A DNA stretch of 16,188 nt from a bacterium (GTDB taxonomy: Bacteria; Patescibacteriota; UBA1384; XYA2-FULL-43-10; 1-14-0-10-43-13). Below the pieces are notes generated by a model that saw only the letters and a list, made by a program, of their open reading frames with translations, had not been told where the DNA came from and searched no databases. The DNA is taken from positions 1-16,188 of the forward strand of contig JAUSKR010000001.1 of the NCBI GenBank assembly GCA_030649445.1, given 5' to 3'. This document shows positions 13,404 through 16,188 of the stretch, in pieces; position 1 is the stretch's first letter, and the number at the start of each line of letters is the position of its first letter. A program made the position numbers and the translations under genes.

Positions 13404-13502
13404 GGTGACAAAACATTTTCCCGCTTTGTCTGGAATTCAGTTTGGTCGAGCCGAACAACATGTTAATTTCAGCTCAAACCTCGGCACATTCGTTATAACG
13501 AA
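13331..13502 (-). ncRNA. Candidate short RNA or structured leader of the 85-aa gene
   Basis: A strong minus-strand promoter (13509-13538) and a terminator-like hairpin with T6 (13325-13403) bound about 170 nt. The only frames inside are a 6-codon one and a 71-aa frame that reads through the hairpin and has no ribosome-binding site. The 5' end starts with the palindrome CGTTATAACG (13491-13500). It matches no RNA family I know. It could equally be a long 5' leader whose hairpin controls the 85-aa gene. Confidence 0.35.
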
Positions 13503-13508
13503 GTATAT

Positions 13509-13538
13509 ATTCTACTTTATGTTTGATATTTCTGTCAA
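13509..13538 (-). promoter_or_regulatory. Strong minus-strand promoter with CGTTATAACG at the start site
   Basis: TTGACA (13538-13533), 18-nt spacer, TAGAAT (13514-13509): six of six and five of six consensus bases. The perfect palindrome CGTTATAACG (13491-13500) covers the first transcribed bases, where it could be an operator or a 5' hairpin. Confidence 0.65.
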
Positions 13539-13630
13539 CCCTAATCCTAAGGCGCAAATTAAAGAAATTCCTTTTTTTCAATCTCATTCAAAATCTTCCC
13601 TGAATATCAGCCCGTCAGTCCTATGTTTTT

Positions 13631-13684
13631 GATTGTCTCCCTCACTACAGCACACCGGTGTGCTGTAGTGAGGGAGACACAATC
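13631..13684. repeat. 54-nt palindrome with a perfect 44-nt core
   Basis: Arms 13635-13656 and 13657-13678 are perfect reverse complements (22 bp each, no loop, centre CACACCGGTGTG). GATT (13631-13634) and AATC (13681-13684) extend the symmetry with a 2-nt offset. No T-run follows on either strand, so it is not an ordinary terminator. It shares CTCACTAC with the palindrome at 12856. Confidence 0.95.
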
Positions 13685-13715
13685 TGCATATGTAATTACA
13701 AAATTAAACAAAAAT

Positions 13716-13753
13716 AAAAAAGAATGGCTACATTTCTGTGGCCGTTCTTTTTT
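13716..13753 (+). terminator. Terminator-like hairpin, A6GAA...TTCT6
   Basis: AAAAAAGAA-T-GGC (13716-13728) pairs with GCC-G-TTCTTTTTT (13741-13753). The T-G position pairs in plus-strand RNA but not in minus-strand RNA. The A- and T-runs would allow use in either direction. No plus-strand gene that would need it is visible upstream. On the minus strand it would follow the doubtful ORF at 13876. Confidence 0.6.
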
Positions 13754-13875
13754 CGAGTTTCGTCTCTCACCTTTGTGATTTGCAAAGGGTGAGGGACTCA
13801 TCAGGGACTTAGTGTCCGACTCGGGCACAATCATGTAGATCATGCCGGGGTCTTATCAACTCTTCGGCGGTTGAT

Positions 13876-14028
13876 TTACACTTGGGCGATCTGCTGCTCG
13901 AGGCGACGGTAGGCCTCGGTCCAGACGGCCGGATCGGCCTTGCCGCGTTCCGGAGCCAGCGACAAGATCGGTTCCCGTCCAATGCTTGCGCTGGGGGGAA
14001 AATTTGTGATAATATAAGCAAGTCGCAT
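13876..14028 (-). pseudogene. 50-aa ORF or gene remnant
   Basis: The frame reads MRLAYIITNFPPSASIGREPILSLAPERGK.. and ends VWTEAYRRLEQQIAQV. The last 38 or so residues lie in GC-rich sequence and look like the end of a real soluble protein. The first 12 lie in AT-rich sequence that also carries the fusA promoter on the other strand. No ribosome-binding site precedes ATG 14028 (CCCCCTC), and no good promoter is seen. It may be a tail left from a former GC-rich minus-strand gene, joined by chance to an upstream ATG. I do not recognise a family. Confidence 0.3.
13986..14015 (+). promoter_or_regulatory. Probable fusA promoter (extended -10)
   Basis: TGTGA followed by TAATAT (14010-14015) fits the TGTGNTANNNT pattern of the obgE, rpoB and rpsL promoters. 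The -35 is poor (TTGCGC at 13986-13991, 18-nt spacer) and lies in GC-rich sequence of the inserted region. Start near 14022 gives a leader of about 104 nt. Confidence 0.5.
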
Positions 14029-14076
14029 GAGGGGGAATTTTATTTTTGAAAATTGTATTAGATTGGTTGGACAACA

Positions 14077-14111
14077 AACCCCACCCAACCTCCCCTTGAA
14101 AAGGGGAGGGG
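14077..14111. repeat. G/C palindromic repeat, copy 4, next to fusA RBS
   Basis: AACCCCACCCAA leads into CCTCCCCTT (14089-14097), GAA loop, AAGGGGAGG (14101-14109), GG. It differs from the copy at 3372 at only a few bases in the lead. The fusA ribosome-binding site AGAGGA (14117-14122) and ATG follow within 15 nt, so the hairpin would sit at the edge of the ribosome landing area. Confidence 0.85.
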
Positions 14112-14125
14112 CTAAGAGAGGATTT

Positions 14126-16188
14126 ATGGCGCGAGATTACGCACTAAAAGACGTTAGAAACATTGGCACGATTGCTCACATCGATGCCGGTAAAACCACG
14201 GTTACAGAGGGGATTTTGTATACTTCGGGCCGCGTCCATAAGATTGGCGAGGTTCACGAAGGTGAAGCGACGATGGACTGGATGGAGCAGGAGCAGGAGC
14301 GGGGGATTACAATTACTTCCGCCGCCACGACCTGTTTTTGGAAGGATCACCGTATCAACATCATCGACACGCCCGGCCACGTCGACTTCACTGTCGAAGT
14401 CGAGCGGTCTTTGCGTGTGCTTGATGGCGCCGTCGTCATTTTCGACGGCAAGATGGGCGTCGAGCCACAATCAGAAACTGTCTGGCGCCAGGCCGACAAC
14501 TATAAAGTGCCGCGAATGTGTTTCATCAATAAAATCAACCAGACCGGCGGCGATTTTTACCGCTCGCTCGATTCCATCCATGAACGATTAAGCAAAAACG
14601 CTTCACCGATTCAGATTCCAATCGGTGTTGAGCAGTCGATCAACGGTATTGTCGATCTCGTGGCGATGAAAGCATATACTTATTCAGATTATAAAGACAA
14701 AGCCCTGATCGAAGGTGAAATCCCGGCCGATATGCTGGAAAAAGCCAAAGAATGGCGGGAAAAATTGCTTGAAAAAGTCGCCGAATATGATGATGCATTG
14801 ATGGAAAAATATTTGAACGGTGATGAAATTACTAACGATGAATTGAAAGAATTGGTCCGCAAGGCCTGTCTTTCCGGCAAATTCTACCCGATTCTCGGTG
14901 GAGACGGTCGCGGCATTATTGTTGCCTCACTTCTTGATGCAATTGTGGCTTATCTGCCTTCTCCACTTGATATTGATCCTGCCAAGGGCATTGATCCAAA
15001 AACTGAGGAAGAAGTCGAAGTTAAACCGGCTGATGACGAGCCATTTGCCGCTCTGGCTTTCAAAGTGGCGACCGATCCGTTTGTCGGCAAGTTGATCTTC
15101 TTCCGCGTTTACCGTGGTGTAGTCAAAAAGGGCTCATATATTTACAACTCAACTGCAGATGAGAAAGAGCGCATCGGCCGTATAGTCCGGCTCCATGCCA
15201 ATCACCGCGAGGAAGTTGACGAGGTTTACGCCGGTGAAATTGCCGCCGCCGTTGGCTTGTCAAACACTACCACTGGAGACACACTGTGTGATCCGGCCAA
15301 ACCGGTTGTTCTTGAAAAAATTGTCTTTCCTGAGCCGGTTATTGATATTGCTATCGAGCCAAAAACCAAGGCCGATCAGGAAAAAATGGGGATTGCTCTC
15401 CAGCGTTTAGCTGAGGAAGACCCAACCTTCCGCGTTCGTTCCGACGAAGAAACCAGTCAGACGATTATTGCCGGTATGGGCGAACTTCACCTTGAAATCA
15501 TCGTTGACCGGATGAAACGCGAATTCAAAGTCGAAGCCAATGTCGGTGCGCCGCAGGTGGCTTACCGTGAAACAATCAAGAAAGAAGTTACATCCGAAGG
15601 CAAATATATCCGTCAGACCGGCGGCCGCGGCCAATACGGTCATTGTTGGCTCCGGATCAAACCAAACGAACCGGGCGTCGGTTTCACTTTTGTCAACTCA
15701 ACTGTTGGTGGATCAATTCCACGTGAATATATCAAGCCGATCGAAGAGGGGATCAAAGAAGCAATGGCTCGGGGCGTTATCGCCAGCTATCCGGTTGTCG
15801 ATGTCACTGCCGAAGTTTACGACGGCTCATTTCACGAAGTTGATTCCTCGGAAGTTGCATTCAAAATCGCCGCTTCGATGGCCTTTCAGGACGGTTTCAA
15901 AAAGGCCGATCCGGTCATCCTTGAACCGGTCATGAAAGTCGAAGTGACGACGCCGGAAGATTTCATGGGTGATGTTATCGGCGATCTGAACTCGAAACGC
16001 GGCACGATCAACAAGATGGAAGACCGCGCCAACGGCATCAAGCACATCAGCGCCCATGTCCCGCTTGGCTCAATGTTTGGTTACACCACTTCGCTACGCT
16101 CAATGTCACAAGGTCGTGCCGCCGCAACTATGGAATTTGCCCACTACGCCGAAGTTCCCCGCAATGTGGCACAGGAAATTATCGAAAA
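14126..16188 (+). CDS. fusA: Elongation factor G, 3' end cut by the window
   Basis: EF-G uses GTP to move tRNAs and mRNA through the ribosome. 687 codons are present from ATG 14126 (RBS AGAGGA); the family length of about 700 suggests only some 10-15 are missing. G1 AHIDAGKTT, switch I RGITITSAATT and G3 DTPGHVDFT are standard. G4 reads Asn135-Lys-Ile-Asn138 instead of NKxD, and the G5 position reads GGDGRG (Asp260-Gly-Arg-Gly) in place of the usual GSAFK. Domain II (PFAALAFKVATDPFVGKL), domain III (GELHLEIIVDRMKREF), domain IV (RQTGGRGQYGH, GSFHEVDSSEVAF) and domain V (KVEVTTPEDFMGDVIGDLNSKRG) are normal. It is separated from rpsL-rpsG by inserted minus-strand genes and has its own promoter. 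Confidence 0.98.
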   Translation, partial: MARDYALKDVRNIGTIAHIDAGKTTVTEGILYTSGRVHKIGEVHEGEATMDWMEQEQERGITITSAATTCFWKDHRINIIDTPGHVDFTVEVERSLRVLDGAVVIFDGKMGVEPQSETVWRQADNYKVPRMCFINKINQTGGDFYRSLDSIHERLSKNASPIQIPIGVEQSINGIVDLVAMKAYTYSDYKDKALIEGEIPADMLEKAKEWREKLLEKVAEYDDALMEKYLNGDEITNDELKELVRKACLSGKFYPILGGDGRGIIVASLLDAIVAYLPSPLDIDPAKGIDPKTEEEVEVKPADDEPFAALAFKVATDPFVGKLIFFRVYRGVVKKGSYIYNSTADEKERIGRIVRLHANHREEVDEVYAGEIAAAVGLSNTTTGDTLCDPAKPVVLEKIVFPEPVIDIAIEPKTKADQEKMGIALQRLAEEDPTFRVRSDEETSQTIIAGMGELHLEIIVDRMKREFKVEANVGAPQVAYRETIKKEVTSEGKYIRQTGGRGQYGHCWLRIKPNEPGVGFTFVNSTVGGSIPREYIKPIEEGIKEAMARGVIASYPVVDVTAEVYDGSFHEVDSSEVAFKIAASMAFQDGFKKADPVILEPVMKVEVTTPEDFMGDVIGDLNSKRGTINKMEDRANGIKHISAHVPLGSMFGYTTSLRSMSQGRAAATMEFAHYAEVPRNVAQEIIE

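Larger units (their letters stand above)
13539..13875. other. Gene-free stretch with several palindromes
   Basis: No convincing gene is seen. The stretch holds a C/T-rich segment (13568-13610), the 54-nt palindrome (13631-13684), an A-rich spacer, the terminator at 13716-13753, a hairpin CTCACC-TTTG / CAAA-G-GGTGAG (13766-13793), and ATCAAC/GTTGAT (13855-13860, 13870-13875) next to the stop of the doubtful ORF. A minus-strand frame at 13607-13843 runs straight through the palindrome and terminator and is not believable. Confidence 0.6.

Noticed and set aside
13246..13461. Minus-strand frame of 71 codons upstream of the 85-aa gene
   Set aside because: It reads through a long terminator-like hairpin including its T-run, has no RBS and has low-complexity composition.
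13607..13843. Minus-strand frame of 78 codons
   Set aside because: It crosses the perfect 44-nt palindrome and the terminator at 13716-13753, so its sequence is set by the structures.
12206..14028. Cassette region as an integron array
   Set aside because: No integrase gene and no attC-type GTTRRRY/RYYYAAC pairs were seen at the unit borders; only the orientation and single-gene layout resemble one.

Overview
The window reads as a bacterial chromosome segment, most likely from the Candidate Phyla Radiation (Patescibacteria, perhaps Parcubacteria). This is an inference. It rests on a short Obg without its C-terminal OCT domain, several core genes that lack a Shine-Dalgarno site, moderate-to-low GC core genes, and a split transcription/translation gene order (rpoB-rpoC-rpsL-rpsG, then fusA after a gap, with no rplJ/rplL before rpoB). 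TGA is used as a stop (rpoC, rpsG), so a TGA=Gly lineage is excluded.

Layout on the plus strand. 1-240 is the 3' end of a CHAP peptidoglycan hydrolase. It is followed at once by a ~115-bp MITE/BIME-like element (244-358) with inverted REP-type hairpins and a 9-bp direct repeat at its edges. Next comes obgE (525-1499), then a degenerate Nudix gene (1535-2191, apparently leaderless) overlapping by 4 bp an RBBP9/YdeN-type serine hydrolase (2188-2757). After a foreign-looking minus-strand gene (2920-3306), tandem promoters and a leader containing a terminator-like hairpin precede rpoB (3723-7121) and rpoC (7176-11009). rpsL (11113-11526) has its own promoter, whose -35 box overlaps the rpoC stop codon, and is followed by rpsG (11610-12086). 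fusA (14126-16188) is truncated by the window end.

The accessory part consists of GC-rich, minus-strand, single-gene units placed between these core blocks: a membrane protein (2920-3306), a lipoprotein (12281-12766), an unknown 85-aa protein (12992-13249) and a doubtful 50-aa ORF (13876-14028). The three clear units share a plan unlike the core genes: a purine-rich ribosome-binding site, a GC-rich hairpin 11-18 nt after the stop codon, an AT-rich spacer, and then a terminator or long palindrome. Two of the three also have a clear promoter. Around them lie unusually long palindromes, including a perfect 44-nt one at 13635-13678, and a possible minus-strand RNA gene or attenuator (about 13325-13502).

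Other signals: an extended -10 promoter shared by four core operons; low-complexity tandem repeats just before the start codons of obgE, rpsL, rpsG and rpoC; four copies of a CCTCCCCTT-type palindrome near rpoB, rpsG and fusA; and an EF-G whose two guanine-reading motifs (G4 and G5) both depart from consensus. I found no tRNA, rRNA or CRISPR array.
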